A stretch of 49,230 nucleotides of DNA from the NCBI RefSeq assembly GCF_014698445.1, contig NZ_JACJSZ010000021.1, positions 1 through 49,230 of the forward strand. Reading direction: 5' to 3'. Every line of letters begins with the position of its first letter. Position 1 is the first letter of the stretch. Of the stretch, positions 34,855 through 44,669 are shown piece after piece. The stretch is from Microcystis elabens FACHB-917. GTDB taxonomy: Bacteria; Cyanobacteriota; Cyanobacteriia; PCC-6307; Cyanobiaceae. The notes beneath the pieces were generated by a model. It searched no databases and had not been told where the DNA came from. It saw only the letters and a list, made by a program, of their open reading frames with translations. The position numbers and the translations under genes are program-made.

Positions 34855-37149
34855 ATGAAGTTCACGGTCGCCGATCTGCTCGACCACCTCTCCACGACCG
34901 ATGCAGTGGCCCTGGCCAAGCTGGAGAAGTCCCTGGGTCTGACCACCACGACCTGCCGGCAGCAGCTGCGCATCGGTCTGGATGCCCTGCAGCGGCTCGG
35001 GCTGGTGGAGGAGGACGGGGAGGGGCTCCGTGCCCGGGAGAACCCCGAGCTGATTCCGGCGCGGCTGCGCTGCTCGAGCAAGGGCTTCTGCTTCGCCCTG
35101 CGGGAGGACGGCGGGGAGGACATCTACATCCGTGACCACCAGCTCAACCACGCCTGGAACGGCGATCGGGTCCTGGTGAAGATCACCCGCGAGGGGGGGC
35201 GCCGACGCTCGCCGGAGGGCGGCGTGCAGTGCATCCTCGAGCGCCAGACCCCCAGCCTGCTGGCCCAGGTCGAGCGACAGGACGGCCAGCTCGTCGCCGT
35301 CCCCCTCGATGACCGGCTGCTCACCGCCGTCGCCCTGCCCGAGGAGGATGCTGCCCATCTGGACCCCGCCGAGGAAGCGGTGGTCGAGGTCAGGATCGAC
35401 CGCTTCCCCGTCGCCCAGTTCGGTCCGGCCGGTCATGTCGCCCGCAGCCTGCCGGTGCATGGCGGTGAAGCGGCCGACACCGACCTGCTTCTGGCGAAGC
35501 ACCGCCTGCAGGAACGTCCGGCCTGCCCTCGCGCCACCCTTAAGCAGCCCGTCGCCAAGGGCCGCGCCGACCTGACGGCCCTGCCCACCCTGATCCTGGA
35601 GACCTGGGAGGGCGGCGAGGCCCCCGTGCTTCCGGCCCTCTCCCTGGAGGAGCGCGAAGGTGGCTGGCGGCTGTGGGTGCACAGCCCCGCCGTGGCCGAA
35701 CGCATCGGCATGGGCAACAGCCTCGACACCTGGCTGCGGGAGCAGGGCGAAGCGATCTGTCTGGGCCGCCGCTGGCTGCCCCTGCTGCCTCCGGCCCTCT
35801 CCAAGGCCTGCGGCTTCCGTCCCGGCGACAGCCAGGCGGCGGTCTCGGTCGCCCTGGAGCTGGACGCCGACGGACGGCTCGAGCACTTCCGCTTCAGCCT
35901 GAGCCAGATCAGCCCCGATGCCCGGGTCGGCCGGGTCGCGATGCAGGCCCTGGCCGAGCGCAAGCCCAAGGCCCGCACCGTCCCCGCCGCCCTCAAGACC
36001 CTCAAGGACCACCTGCCCCTGCTGGAGCAGCTGGTTCAGCTGAGCGGTCTGCTGCGTCAGCGGCGGCTCGCGGCCGGCTCGATCGATCTCGACCTGCCCA
36101 TGCCCGCCCTCGACAGCCTGGGCGATCTGCGGGTGCCCGCGCCCGATGCGGCCCTGCAGGGCTGGCTGGTGGAGCTGCCGGTCGAGGATCCGGTGGCGAT
36201 CCTGCGGGAGGCGGTGCTGGTGGCCCAGCGGGCCCTCGGCCGCCACCTGCTGGCCCTCGACCTGCCCGCCCTGTTCGCCCTCAACCCGGCGGCGGAGGCC
36301 ACCGACATCAACGATGTCGCCAAGGCGGCCCTGGCTCTCGACATCCCCATGGAACTGACGGCCGACGGCAACGCCAGTCCCGCCGAGCTCGCCGCCGCCT
36401 TCGCCGCCACCGATCGCGGCCGGCCCCTGCAGCAGCAGTTGCGCGAGGCCCTGCGGCCGGTGCAGCTGGCGGCCGAGGCCGGCCCCCATGCGGTGGCCGG
36501 TGAGGAGACCGCCGTGGCGCCCTGGTGCTGTCCGTCCCTCCACTACGCCGACATCTGGAACCAGCAGCTTCTGGTGAGCCTGCTGGTGGACGGCAAGGAC
36601 CGGCCGAGCGTGCGCCACAAGATCAGCACCGACCTGGCCAGCGACGCCTGCCACGGCAGCACCGACTGGCCCCTGCTCACCCCCGGCCAGCTGGCCCCCT
36701 ATCAGCAGGGCCTGGAGCATGGCCTGGCCCAGCGTCTCAATGGCCGCTGCCGCTTCCTGCTGGAGCTGCAGGCCGATGTGCTGGCCCTGGCCCAGGCCCG
36801 CCACACCGAGCCCCTCGTCGGTCAGACCCTGCCCGGAGTGATCAGCGGTGTGCAGAGCTACGGCTTCTTCGTCGAGGTGCCCCCCTCCCAGGTGGAGGGC
36901 CTGGTGCACGTCAGCTCCCTGAAGGACGACTGGTACGAGTACCGCTCCCGCCAGAACCGCCTGGTGGGTCGCAAGTTCCGGCGCACCTACCTGGTCGGTG
37001 ACGGGGTCGATGTGGAGATCCAGAAGGTGGATGCGCTGCGCCACCAGATCGACCTGGCGGTGCTCCAGCCCGAGGACTTCGAGCGGGTGGAGGAGGCCGC
37101 CGATGACGACGCCGAGGACGCCCCCGGTGGCGCCGCGGGCGAGGACTGA
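34855..37149 (+). CDS. RNase II/R-family protein, Zam-like, with degenerate catalytic site
   Basis: From ATG 34855 the protein has 764 residues and opens MKFTVADLLDHL like cyanobacterial Zam. An N-terminal winged-helix and cold-shock-like part (1-130) precedes an RNB domain (about 235-620) and an S1 RNA-binding domain (about 660-740; LPGVISGVQSYGFFVEV, GLVHVSSL). In active RNB enzymes the stretch after R-x-DL-x-x-L reads like TIDxxxxxDxDDA; here RADLTALPTLILET (237-250) runs into WEGGEAPVLPAL, with the aspartates missing. It may therefore bind RNA without cutting it. It is followed by ubiX 7 bases later. Confidence 0.85.
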   Translation: MKFTVADLLDHLSTTDAVALAKLEKSLGLTTTTCRQQLRIGLDALQRLGLVEEDGEGLRARENPELIPARLRCSSKGFCFALREDGGEDIYIRDHQLNHAWNGDRVLVKITREGGRRRSPEGGVQCILERQTPSLLAQVERQDGQLVAVPLDDRLLTAVALPEEDAAHLDPAEEAVVEVRIDRFPVAQFGPAGHVARSLPVHGGEAADTDLLLAKHRLQERPACPRATLKQPVAKGRADLTALPTLILETWEGGEAPVLPALSLEEREGGWRLWVHSPAVAERIGMGNSLDTWLREQGEAICLGRRWLPLLPPALSKACGFRPGDSQAAVSVALELDADGRLEHFRFSLSQISPDARVGRVAMQALAERKPKARTVPAALKTLKDHLPLLEQLVQLSGLLRQRRLAAGSIDLDLPMPALDSLGDLRVPAPDAALQGWLVELPVEDPVAILREAVLVAQRALGRHLLALDLPALFALNPAAEATDINDVAKAALALDIPMELTADGNASPAELAAAFAATDRGRPLQQQLREALRPVQLAAEAGPHAVAGEETAVAPWCCPSLHYADIWNQQLLVSLLVDGKDRPSVRHKISTDLASDACHGSTDWPLLTPGQLAPYQQGLEHGLAQRLNGRCRFLLELQADVLALAQARHTEPLVGQTLPGVISGVQSYGFFVEVPPSQVEGLVHVSSLKDDWYEYRSRQNRLVGRKFRRTYLVGDGVDVEIQKVDALRHQIDLAVLQPEDFERVEEAADDDAEDAPGGAAGED

Positions 37150-37156
37150 GCCCCGG

Positions 37157-37807
37157 ATGGCACCGTCCTCGCTTCCCGTGGTACTGGCGGTGTCCGGTGC
37201 CTCCGCCCAGCCCCTGGCCGAGCGGGCGCTGCAGCTGCTGCTCCAGGACGACCTTCCGGTCGAGATGGTCACCAGTCGGGGCGCGATCGGGGTCTGGCAG
37301 GCGGAGATGGGACTGCGGGTGCCCTCGGAGCCCGACGCCCAGGAGCGCTTCTGGCGCGAACGCACCGGCTGCGCTTCGGGCCGGCTGCACTGCCACCGCT
37401 GGAACGACCAGGCCGCCGCCATCGCCAGCGGCAGCTACCCCACCCGCGGCATGGTCATCCTGCCGGCCAGCATGGGCACCGTGGGCCGGATCGCCTCCGG
37501 CGTGGCCCTCGACCTGATTGAACGGGCTGCCGACGTGCATCTCAAGGAAGGACGGCCCCTGGTGATCGCGCCACGGGAGCTGCCCTGGAACCTGGTGCAC
37601 CTGCGCAACCTGACCCGTCTGGCCGAGGCCGGTGCCCGTATCGCCCCCCCGGTTCCGGCCTGGTATCACCAGCCCGCCACGATCGGTGAGATGGTGGACT
37701 TCCTGGTGATCCGCGTCTTCGACGCCCTCGGCCTTCAGCTCGGCTCCCTGCAGCGCTGGCAGGGGCCCGTGGGCCGGTCCGCCCCGGACGACGTCTCCAC
37801 CCCCTGA
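37157..37807 (+). CDS. ubiX: Flavin prenyltransferase UbiX
   Basis: UbiX joins dimethylallyl phosphate to FMN, making the prenylated flavin used by UbiD-type decarboxylases. The 216-residue protein shows VVLAVSGASAQPLAERALQLL (flavin-phosphate loop), GMVILPASMGTVGRIASGVALDLIERAADVHLKEGRPLVIAPRELPWNLVHLRNL and PAWYHQPATIGEMVDFLVIRVFDALGL. ATG 37157 lies 7 bases after the previous stop. Identity is firm. Confidence 0.94.
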   Translation: MAPSSLPVVLAVSGASAQPLAERALQLLLQDDLPVEMVTSRGAIGVWQAEMGLRVPSEPDAQERFWRERTGCASGRLHCHRWNDQAAAIASGSYPTRGMVILPASMGTVGRIASGVALDLIERAADVHLKEGRPLVIAPRELPWNLVHLRNLTRLAEAGARIAPPVPAWYHQPATIGEMVDFLVIRVFDALGLQLGSLQRWQGPVGRSAPDDVSTP

Positions 37808-37818
37808 CCCTCCGGACC

Positions 37819-38358
37819 GTGCTGCATCGCCTGCTGCTGCTGCCCCTGCTCTCGCCGCTGCTGGTGATCCTGCTGGTGGCGGCCCTCAACCCCAGCCCCT
37901 CCCTGGCCCTGCGGCTGCTCACCTGGCAGACCCCGTCCCTGCCGATCGGCCTGTGGATGGCGGTGGCCGCCGGTGGCGGTGCGGCCCTCAGTGCCGGTGC
38001 CACCGCCATCGCCCTGCGCCAGGGGGGGCGGCCGGCGCAGCGGCGCACGGTGCGTCGCCCGGATCGGCGGGAGGACGACACCTGGACGGCCCCCTGGGGC
38101 GCCCGATCCGAGGGGCACCCCAGCGCCTGGGCTCCTTCCCCAGCTGCTCCGCCGGCGCCGGCCGCCGGCCCCAGCCGTGCTCCCGGAGAACCGGCACCCA
38201 CGGTTTCGGTGCCCTACCGGGTGCTGCACCGTCCCGAGCCCGCCGACCCGCGGCCGTTCCGTCCCGAGCCGGCGGTGGCCTCACGGCCGCCGGCCCCGGC
38301 CCCGGCCCCGACCAGCGCCGCCGACGACTGGGGCGAGCGCGACGACGAGGCGTGGTGA
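37819..38358 (+). CDS. Membrane protein with two N-terminal helices and a Pro/Ala-rich tail, unknown
   Basis: The 179-residue product has two membrane helices (LLLLPLLSPLLVILLVAALN and LPIGLWMAVAAGGGAALSAGATAIAL, together about residues 5-68) and a charged, Pro/Ala-rich cytoplasmic tail of about 110 residues containing VPYRVLHRP, a block recurring in picocyanobacterial homologues as I recall. The arrangement resembles LapA/DUF1049-type proteins in the helix part. Start is a GTG 12 bases after ubiX. Function unknown. Confidence 0.68.
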   Translation: MLHRLLLLPLLSPLLVILLVAALNPSPSLALRLLTWQTPSLPIGLWMAVAAGGGAALSAGATAIALRQGGRPAQRRTVRRPDRREDDTWTAPWGARSEGHPSAWAPSPAAPPAPAAGPSRAPGEPAPTVSVPYRVLHRPEPADPRPFRPEPAVASRPPAPAPAPTSAADDWGERDDEAW

Positions 38359-38435
38359 CGCCGGTCGCCGCCGCCACCTGCGTCTCAGCGGCGCTGCCTA
38401 AAGTTCTCCCACCTCCGCGACCAGGGACCGCACCG

Positions 38436-38927
38436 GTGACCGAGACCCCCAGCAACCTTCCCGACCCCGTCGCCACCCCGCCGGATGCGACATCCACCCA
38501 GCCGGAGGCGAAGGCCACCACCACCATCACCGAGGCCAAGGCCGCTCCCCCGAAGGCCAAGCCCCCGGTCCCCGAGGACAAGCCCTTCGACGTCTTCGTG
38601 CCCGAGTCGCTGCTGCCGGCTTTGGTCAAGGAAATCGAGGCGTACGGCGGCCCGGCCCCCGAGCTCGTGCTCGAGCAGGGCGCCATGCCCGTCGTCGGTG
38701 CCGACTGCTGGATGCTCCGGGGATCCCTCCCGGGGGAGCGTCGCTTCTGGCTCTGCTTCACCCGGCCCGACATCAGCTCCGCCAAGACCATCGCCCTCGC
38801 TGAGGGGTCCGCCAGCCCCAGCCTGCTGGAGTCGTTTCTGATCGATGAGAAGAAGATGACCCTGTCGCTGCTGGTGTCGCGGGTCGTGCAGCGGCTCAAC
38901 GCCCAGAAGTGGCTGGGTCCCAACTGA
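38436..38927 (+). CDS. DUF2996-type cyanobacterial protein
   Basis: From GTG 38436 there are 163 residues: a low-complexity Pro/Ala/Thr-rich N-terminus (1-48) and a compact domain with VFVPESLLPALVKEIEAYGG, CWMLRGSLPGERRFWLCFTRPDISSAKTIALAEG and FLIDEKKMTLSLLVSRVVQRLNAQKWLG, typical of DUF2996. Members are found across cyanobacteria and plastid-bearing plants, which suggests a photosynthesis-related role; the precise function is not known to me. It lies two genes upstream of acsF. Confidence 0.82.
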   Translation: MTETPSNLPDPVATPPDATSTQPEAKATTTITEAKAAPPKAKPPVPEDKPFDVFVPESLLPALVKEIEAYGGPAPELVLEQGAMPVVGADCWMLRGSLPGERRFWLCFTRPDISSAKTIALAEGSASPSLLESFLIDEKKMTLSLLVSRVVQRLNAQKWLGPN

Positions 38928-39032
38928 GTCGCCGACGGGCGCTCGCCGGTTCACATCCGCGGCTTCACATCCGGTCCGATGGCGGGGATCGATGCCTACG
39001 ATGGCGTCCGAGCTCTCTGAACGTCCCGCGCG

Positions 39033-40124
39033 ATGGTGCCTCCCGCCACCCAAGCCCCCACCGCCCCCCGGGTTGGCACCCCGGATGCCCCGGCCATCAA
39101 GGATCCGGTGAAGGACACGATCCTCACCCCGCGCTTTTACACCACGGACTTCGACGCCATGGCGGCGATGGATCTGCGGCCCAACGAAGTGGAGCTGGAG
39201 GCCATCTGCGAGGAGTTCCGCAAGGATTACAACCGCCACCACTTCGTCCGCGACGGCCAGTTCGAAGGCGCCGCCGACAAGCTGGATCCGGAAACCCGCC
39301 GAGTGTTCGTCGAGTTCCTCGAGCAGAGTTGCACTTCGGAGTTCTCGGGCTTCCTGCTCTACAAGGAACTCAGCCGCCGCATCAAGGAGCGTAACCCGCT
39401 GCTGGCGGAATGCTTCGCCCACATGGCCCGCGATGAGGCCCGCCATGCCGGCTTCCTCAACAAGGCCATGGCCGATTTCGGCCTCCAGCTCGACCTGGGC
39501 TTCCTCACGGCCACCAAGGCCTACACCCACTTCCAGCCCAAGTTCATCTTCTACGCCACCTACCTCTCCGAGAAGATCGGCTACTGGCGCTACATCGCCA
39601 TCTACCGCCATCTGGAGAAGCACCCTGAAAGCAAGATCTTCCCGATCTTCAACTTCTTCGAGAACTGGTGCCAGGACGAGAACCGCCACGGCGATTTCTT
39701 CGACGCCCTGATGAAGGCCCAGCCGGACACGGTGAGGGGCTTCACCGCCCGCCTCTGGTGCCGCTTCTTCCTGCTGGCTGTGTTCGCCACCATGTACGTG
39801 CGTGACGTGGCCCGCAAGGAGTTCTACGAAGCCCTCGGGCTCGATGCCCGCACCTACGACAAGTACGTGATTGCCAAGACCAACGAGACCTCCGCTCGGG
39901 TCTTCCCGGTGGTGCTCAATGTGGAGCATCCCGACTTCTACCGGCGGCTGGAGAAGCTGGTGCAGCACAACGCCGCCCTGGCCGAGGCCGACCGTTCCGG
40001 CGCCCCCGCTCCGGTGCGGACCCTGCGCAAGCTGCCCCACTGGATTGGCAACGGCGTGCAGATGGCCCGTCTGTTCCTGATGGCTCCGATCCGCAGCGAA
40101 TGCTTCCAGCCCGCCGTGCGCTGA
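39033..40124 (+). CDS. acsF: Magnesium-protoporphyrin IX monomethyl ester (oxidative) cyclase
   Basis: This aerobic di-iron enzyme forms the isocyclic ring of chlorophyll. The 363-residue protein has the di-iron ligand blocks [14 protein letters not shown] (Glu103), [11 protein letters not shown] (134-138) and [31 protein letters not shown] at the N-terminus is the usual family start. It shows that the organism makes chlorophyll aerobically. It has a 105-base upstream gap that should hold its promoter. Confidence 0.97.
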   Translation: MVPPATQAPTAPRVGTPDAPAIKDPVKDTILTPRFYTTDFDAMAAMDLRPNEVELEAICEEFRKDYNRHHFVRDGQFEGAADKLDPETRRVFVEFLEQSCTSEFSGFLLYKELSRRIKERNPLLAECFAHMARDEARHAGFLNKAMADFGLQLDLGFLTATKAYTHFQPKFIFYATYLSEKIGYWRYIAIYRHLEKHPESKIFPIFNFFENWCQDENRHGDFFDALMKAQPDTVRGFTARLWCRFFLLAVFATMYVRDVARKEFYEALGLDARTYDKYVIAKTNETSARVFPVVLNVEHPDFYRRLEKLVQHNAALAEADRSGAPAPVRTLRKLPHWIGNGVQMARLFLMAPIRSECFQPAVR

Positions 40125-40165
40125 GCCGACCCGCCAGAATCGGAAGAGTCTCCTCACCTCGCCGC

Positions 40166-41626
40166 TTGGTCGTCTCCCCTCCCACCGGCGCACGGGCCGC
40201 CACTGCGCTCACCACGTCCCCGGCGGCCCTCGGTGATCCGGCCTTGAGGTCCGTCCTTGAGCCCCTGCTGGCCGCCGGTCGCTCGGCCGGAGCCGATCTG
40301 GTGGAGGTGTTCCTGGAGCGTTCCGACCACCTCGGTCTGCTGGCCGAGCAGGACGTCATCACCAGCGTCAGCCCGGCCTTCGGGGCCGGGGCGGGACTGC
40401 GGGTCTTCCTGGGGGAACGGGATGGCTTCGTTTCCACCAACGACCTGAGCGCCGCCGGTCTGCGGGCCGCCCTGGAGCAGGCCCTGGGCATGCTCGGACT
40501 GGTGTTGCCGCTCCAGGGCAACGGAGGGTTTGACGGCCTGCCGGAACTGCGTGATTTCGCCACCGGCAAGGAGGGCTGGCTGCAGGCCTGTCCGTCCCTG
40601 GCGGAGGCCACCGGCCGTCTGCTGGAAGGCACCGACCGGCTCCAGGCCCATGGCCGGCACCTGCAGGTGCGTCGGGGCAGCTACGCCCGCGACTGGCAGG
40701 AGGTGCTGGTGGCCGCCAGCGACGGCACCTTCGCCCGCGACGTGCGTCTGCACCAGTCGGTGGGCCTCAGTGTGCTGGCGGCCGACGGCGACCACCGGGC
40801 CAGCCTGGGCCGCCGCTACGGCACCTCCGACAGCCCGGACGACCTGCGCCGCTGGGATGTGGAGGCCGCCGCCATCGACGTCTGCAGCAGCGCCGGCACC
40901 ATGCTCCATGCCGACTACGTGGAGGCCGGCCAGTTCCCCGTCGTGCTGGCCAACCGCTTCGGCGGTGTGATCTTCCATGAGGCCTGCGGCCACCTGCTGG
41001 AGACCACCCAGGTGGAGCGGGCCACCACTCCCTTCGCCGACATGGTCGGCCAGCCCATCGCCCACCCCTCCCTCACCGCCATCGACGAAGGCCTCACCGC
41101 CGGGGCTTTCGGTTCCCTGGCGATGGACGATGAGGGCATGGAGCCCCTGCGCACCGTCCTGATCGAGAACGGCATCCTCCAGCGCTTCCTCAGCGACCGG
41201 GCCGGGGAGCGCCGCACCGGCCATCCCCGCACCGGCAGCGGCCGGCGCCAGAGCCATGCCTTCGCCGCCGCCAGCCGCATGCGCAACACCTACATCGCCG
41301 CCGGCCCCCACAGCCCGGACGATCTGATTGCCTCCGTCGACAAGGGCCTGTACTGCAAGTCGATGGGCGGCGGCAGCGTCGGCCCCACGGGCCAGTTCAA
41401 TTTCGCCGTCGAGGAGGGCTACCTGATCGAGAACGGGACCCTCACCAGGCCGGTGAAGGGGGCCACCCTGATCGGCGACGCCAAGGAGGTGATGCCACGG
41501 ATCTCCATGTGCGCCAACGACCTGGAGCTGGCCGCCGGGTTCTGCGGTTCGGTCAGCGGCAGCATCTTCGTCACCGTGGGGCAGCCCCACATCAAGGTCG
41601 ACACCATCACCGTGGGGGGACGCTGA
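40166..41626 (+). CDS. tldD: TldD family metalloprotease
   Basis: TldD with TldE forms a zinc protease that trims peptides and matures some microcins. About 486 residues from the TTG at 40166. The zinc motif is [12 protein letters not shown], and the core also has [69 protein letters not shown] and the C-terminal [17 protein letters not shown]. No ATG is in frame near the start. tldE follows after 2 bases. Confidence 0.93.
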   Translation: MVVSPPTGARAATALTTSPAALGDPALRSVLEPLLAAGRSAGADLVEVFLERSDHLGLLAEQDVITSVSPAFGAGAGLRVFLGERDGFVSTNDLSAAGLRAALEQALGMLGLVLPLQGNGGFDGLPELRDFATGKEGWLQACPSLAEATGRLLEGTDRLQAHGRHLQVRRGSYARDWQEVLVAASDGTFARDVRLHQSVGLSVLAADGDHRASLGRRYGTSDSPDDLRRWDVEAAAIDVCSSAGTMLHADYVEAGQFPVVLANRFGGVIFHEACGHLLETTQVERATTPFADMVGQPIAHPSLTAIDEGLTAGAFGSLAMDDEGMEPLRTVLIENGILQRFLSDRAGERRTGHPRTGSGRRQSHAFAAASRMRNTYIAAGPHSPDDLIASVDKGLYCKSMGGGSVGPTGQFNFAVEEGYLIENGTLTRPVKGATLIGDAKEVMPRISMCANDLELAAGFCGSVSGSIFVTVGQPHIKVDTITVGGR

Positions 41627-41628
41627 GC

Positions 41629-43023
41629 ATGGCCACCACCGAATCCACGGCCCCCAGCCTCGATGCCGAAGTGCTGCGCCAGCGCCTCGAGCAGCTGGCC
41701 CGCGGCGAAGGCGTGCTGCGCTGGGATCTGGGCGCCTCCTGCGGCACCGACACCTCCGTGCAGGTGGATCGGGGCGAAGCCAAGCAGATGAAGGGCGCCC
41801 AGCGCAGCGCCATCACCCTGAGGGTCTGGAACGATGACGGTCTGGTGGGTATCACCAGCACCTCCGATCTCTCCGATGCCGGACTGGCCCGGGCTCTGGC
41901 CGTCGCGCGCGATGCCAGCGATTACGGAAACGTCGATGAGATCCCGGACTTCTCTCCCCTGGCCACGGCGCCGCTGCCGGTCCTGGAGCAGCCGATCCGC
42001 CCGGCGGTGAGCATCCTCAGCCTGCTCGACACCCTCAAGGAGGCGGAGCGCGACCTGCTCGGACGCCATCCCGCCATCGGCACGGTTCCGTACAACGGTC
42101 TGGCCCAGCGCAGCAGCGACCGGCTCTACATCAACAGTGCCGGCGCCTGTCGCCAGCAGCGCCTCACCACCGCCTCCCTCTACCTCTATGCCCGGGCCGA
42201 GGAGGCGGGCCGCAAGCCCCGCAGCAGCGGCGCCGTGCGCCTGGCCTACGGCGCCGACGACCTCGACGTGGCCGGCTGCGTTCAGGAGGCGGCCGAGCGC
42301 ACCATCGCTCACCTCGACTACGCCCCGATCCGCACCGGCCGCTACACCTGTGTCTTCAGTCCCGAGGCCTTCCTCGACCTGATCGGTGCCTTCAGCAGCC
42401 TGTTCAATGCCCGCGCCGTCCTCGATGGCGTCAGCCTTAGCCGGCGCGAGTCCCTCGGCGAGCAGCTGGCCGTGCCGTTCCTCTCCCTGCACGACAACGG
42501 GCTTCATCCGGCCAACGTGGGTGCGGCCACCTTCGACGGCGAAGGCACCCCCACCCGTCGTCTGTCCCTGGTGGACGGCGGGGTGCTGCGCCACTTCCTC
42601 CATTCGGAGGCCACCGCCCGTGCCTTCGGGGTCGCCCCCACGGGCCACGCGGGTCTGGGGGCCAAGGTGTCGGTGGGCCCCGACTGGTTCGAGGTCGGCC
42701 CCACCCCCGGCAGTGACGGAGGTGCGGCGGGACTCGACCGCTTCGCCTCCGATGTCGGTGGCTCCCAAGGGCTGGTGGTGATCGATTCGCTCTCGGCCCT
42801 CCATGCCGGGGTCAAGGCGAGCCAGGGCTCCTTCTCCTTGCCGTTCGACGGCTGGCTGGTGGAGGGGGGCACACCGCGCTCCATTGAGGCCGCCACCGTG
42901 GCCGGTGACATCCGCACCCTGCTGAGGTCCATCATCGGTTTCGAGGGACCGGCCAAGGTGACTCCCGACGGGCTCTGCCCCCACGTCTGGGTGGAGGGTC
43001 TCTCGATCACGGGCGACGCTTGA
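41629..43023 (+). CDS. pmbA: TldE/PmbA family protein, partner of TldD
   Basis: The 464-residue protein has the TldE pattern without the HExxxH zinc motif: QVDRGEAKQMKGAQRSAITLRVWNDDGLVG, PAIGTVPYNGLAQRSSDRLYINSAG, FSSLFNARAVLDGVSLSRRESLGEQLA, LVDGGVLRHFLHS and a long C-terminal GWLVEGGTPRSIEAATVAGD. Its position 2 bases after tldD indicates a heterodimer. The stop overlaps fmt. Confidence 0.92.
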   Translation: MATTESTAPSLDAEVLRQRLEQLARGEGVLRWDLGASCGTDTSVQVDRGEAKQMKGAQRSAITLRVWNDDGLVGITSTSDLSDAGLARALAVARDASDYGNVDEIPDFSPLATAPLPVLEQPIRPAVSILSLLDTLKEAERDLLGRHPAIGTVPYNGLAQRSSDRLYINSAGACRQQRLTTASLYLYARAEEAGRKPRSSGAVRLAYGADDLDVAGCVQEAAERTIAHLDYAPIRTGRYTCVFSPEAFLDLIGAFSSLFNARAVLDGVSLSRRESLGEQLAVPFLSLHDNGLHPANVGAATFDGEGTPTRRLSLVDGGVLRHFLHSEATARAFGVAPTGHAGLGAKVSVGPDWFEVGPTPGSDGGAAGLDRFASDVGGSQGLVVIDSLSALHAGVKASQGSFSLPFDGWLVEGGTPRSIEAATVAGDIRTLLRSIIGFEGPAKVTPDGLCPHVWVEGLSITGDA

Positions 43024-44063
43024 ACGTCCTGTTCTGGGGAACTCCGGCCTACGCGGTGGTCAGCCTCGAGGCCCTGCGTCAGGCCGGCCATACGATCGTT
43101 GGTGTGGTGAGCCAGCCGGACCGGCGTCGGGGCCGTGGCAAGGCTCTTGTCGCCTCTCCGGTGAAGCAGCGGGCCCGGGAGCTCTCTCTACCGGTGTTCA
43201 CCCCCGAGCGGATCCGCCGCGACCTGGCCTGCCAGCGGGAGCTGGCCGCCCTGGGGGCGGACGTGTCGGTGGTGGTGGCGTTCGGCCAGATCCTGCCGCC
43301 GGTGGTGCTGGCCCAGCCCCCCCTGGGCTGCTGGAACGGCCATGGTTCCCTGCTGCCCCGCTGGCGGGGGGCGGCGCCGATCCAGTGGGCCCTGCTGGAG
43401 GGGGACGCCGAGACCGGTGTCGGCATCATGGCCATGGAGGAGGGGCTTGACACCGGCCCGGTGCTGCTGGAGCGGCGCCTTTCTATTCCCCTGCTGCAGA
43501 ACGCCGGCCAGCTGTCGGAACGTCTGGCGCGCCTCACCGGCGAGCTGCTGGTGGAGGCCCTGCCCATGATCGAGGCCGCCGGAGCCGGGCCCGAGCCCGA
43601 GCGCCTCACCCGCCTCGGGGTGCGTCCCCAGGCGGCCGTGGGGGTCAGCCATGCCCGTCAGCTCACCAAGGAGGACACGCTGGTGGACTGGAGCTGCACC
43701 GCCCTGGCCATCCATCGCCGGGTGATGGGTCTCCACCCCAACGCCTCCTGCCCCTGGGGGAGCGAGCGGCTCAAGCTGCTGGCCACCGAACCCCTGGTGA
43801 CCCGCCTGGCCGACCAGCTCACCCCCGTGGCGGCCGCCCTGGCCGCCCGCTGGGCGAGCCCCAGCAAGGTCGGGCCCACGGCGGCGGTCCCTGGCACGGT
43901 CCTGGCGGTGGTGGAGGGTGAGGGGCTGGTGGTGGCCACCGGCGGCTGCCCGCTGCTGCTGCGCCAGGCCCAGCAGCCGGGACGGCGCCCGAGCGAGGGC
44001 CAGGCCCTGATCCAGCAGCTGGGACTGGTGGCCGGCGACCGGATCGGCGTGGTTAACCCCTGA
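43020..44063 (+). CDS. fmt: Methionyl-tRNA formyltransferase
   Basis: Fmt formylates initiator Met-tRNA using 10-formyltetrahydrofolate. The 347-residue protein has MNVLFWGTPAYAVVSLEAL, VVSQPDRRRGRGK, VVVAFGQILP, NGHGSLLPRWRGAAPIQWAL (catalytic Asn106 and His108) and MAMEEGLDTGPVLL (catalytic Asp). The start is TTG, overlapping the tldE stop by 4 bases. It ends a long plus-strand operon-like run. Confidence 0.95.
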   Translation: MNVLFWGTPAYAVVSLEALRQAGHTIVGVVSQPDRRRGRGKALVASPVKQRARELSLPVFTPERIRRDLACQRELAALGADVSVVVAFGQILPPVVLAQPPLGCWNGHGSLLPRWRGAAPIQWALLEGDAETGVGIMAMEEGLDTGPVLLERRLSIPLLQNAGQLSERLARLTGELLVEALPMIEAAGAGPEPERLTRLGVRPQAAVGVSHARQLTKEDTLVDWSCTALAIHRRVMGLHPNASCPWGSERLKLLATEPLVTRLADQLTPVAAALAARWASPSKVGPTAAVPGTVLAVVEGEGLVVATGGCPLLLRQAQQPGRRPSEGQALIQQLGLVAGDRIGVVNP

Positions 44064-44172
44064 GATGCTCTTTCGGCAAGGGGTGTTGACGTTTTGTTCC
44101 TCTATCGCGTATCTCAGTGTTGGAACGCCGACGCCAGCAGAAGACCGAAGTCAATGAATGGGTGGGGATGTC

Positions 44173-44370
44173 ATGGCCAGCGAACTTTCCTTCGTCAACA
44201 GCACCGGTTCCGGCTGTCGGATCTTCCGGGACACGTTGGGGTGCTATGTGGCAAGCCACGAGCGCATCCCGGGTCAGCGGGTGATGTCCCCCACCCTGGC
44301 CGGTGCCTATGCGGTCTGCCAGGGATGGGAGCACCGTGTCCGAGGGGAGGAGGCCCCCAGCGCAGGCTGA
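44173..44370 (+). CDS. Small orphan protein, possible
   Basis: A 65-residue frame (MASELSFVNSTGSGCRIFRDTLGCYVASHERIPGQ..., two Cys) is preceded by GGTGGGGATGTC, a possible ribosome site. About 70-100 bases further upstream a TTGACG element is followed 18 bases later by TATCTC. This promoter-like spacing after the fmt stop suggests an independent transcript. No family recognised; composition is less biased than its neighbours. Confidence 0.45.
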   Translation: MASELSFVNSTGSGCRIFRDTLGCYVASHERIPGQRVMSPTLAGAYAVCQGWEHRVRGEEAPSAG

Positions 44371-44405
44371 ATCCGGCGCCGGGTGTTTCCCCCTCCGGTG
44401 TGGCT

Positions 44406-44603
44406 TCAGCTGCCGGAAGCCAGCCCCTCCGGCTGGCGGCGATGCAGTTCGTGCAGCCCTTCCAGCTGGTTGTGGACCGCCACCAGCTGATCACGGATGT
44501 GACGGCTGTTCTCGATGCGCTCCAGGGCCAGGAGCATGGCCTCGATCTGGGCCTTGCAGTCGATCAGCACACGGCACTGGGTGGATCCGGGTTCGTAGGG
44601 CAT
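44406..44603 (-). CDS. Small helical protein of unknown function
   Basis: The 65-residue frame reads MPYEPGSTQCRVLIDCKAQIEAMLL..., mostly one long amphipathic helix pair (IEAMLLALERIENSRHIRDQLVAVHNQLEGLHELH), suggestive of a small coiled-coil dimer. No ribosome site stands out. It is convergent with the small plus-strand frame at 44173. I do not recognise a family. Confidence 0.5.
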   Translation of the reverse strand: MPYEPGSTQCRVLIDCKAQIEAMLLALERIENSRHIRDQLVAVHNQLEGLHELHRRQPEGLASGS

Positions 44604-44669
44604 GTCGGGTGGAGGCAGATCCTCAGTTCACCCTAGGGAGACGGAGGAGGCTGTCACAACCACTGCCGT

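Noticed and set aside
34714-37422. 902-codon minus-strand frame opposite the RNase II homologue
   Set aside because: Gly/Gln/His-rich with no motif; it spans several genes on the other strand.
38385-40193. 602-codon minus-strand frame opposite acsF
   Set aside because: acsF is certain; the opposite frame has low-complexity composition.
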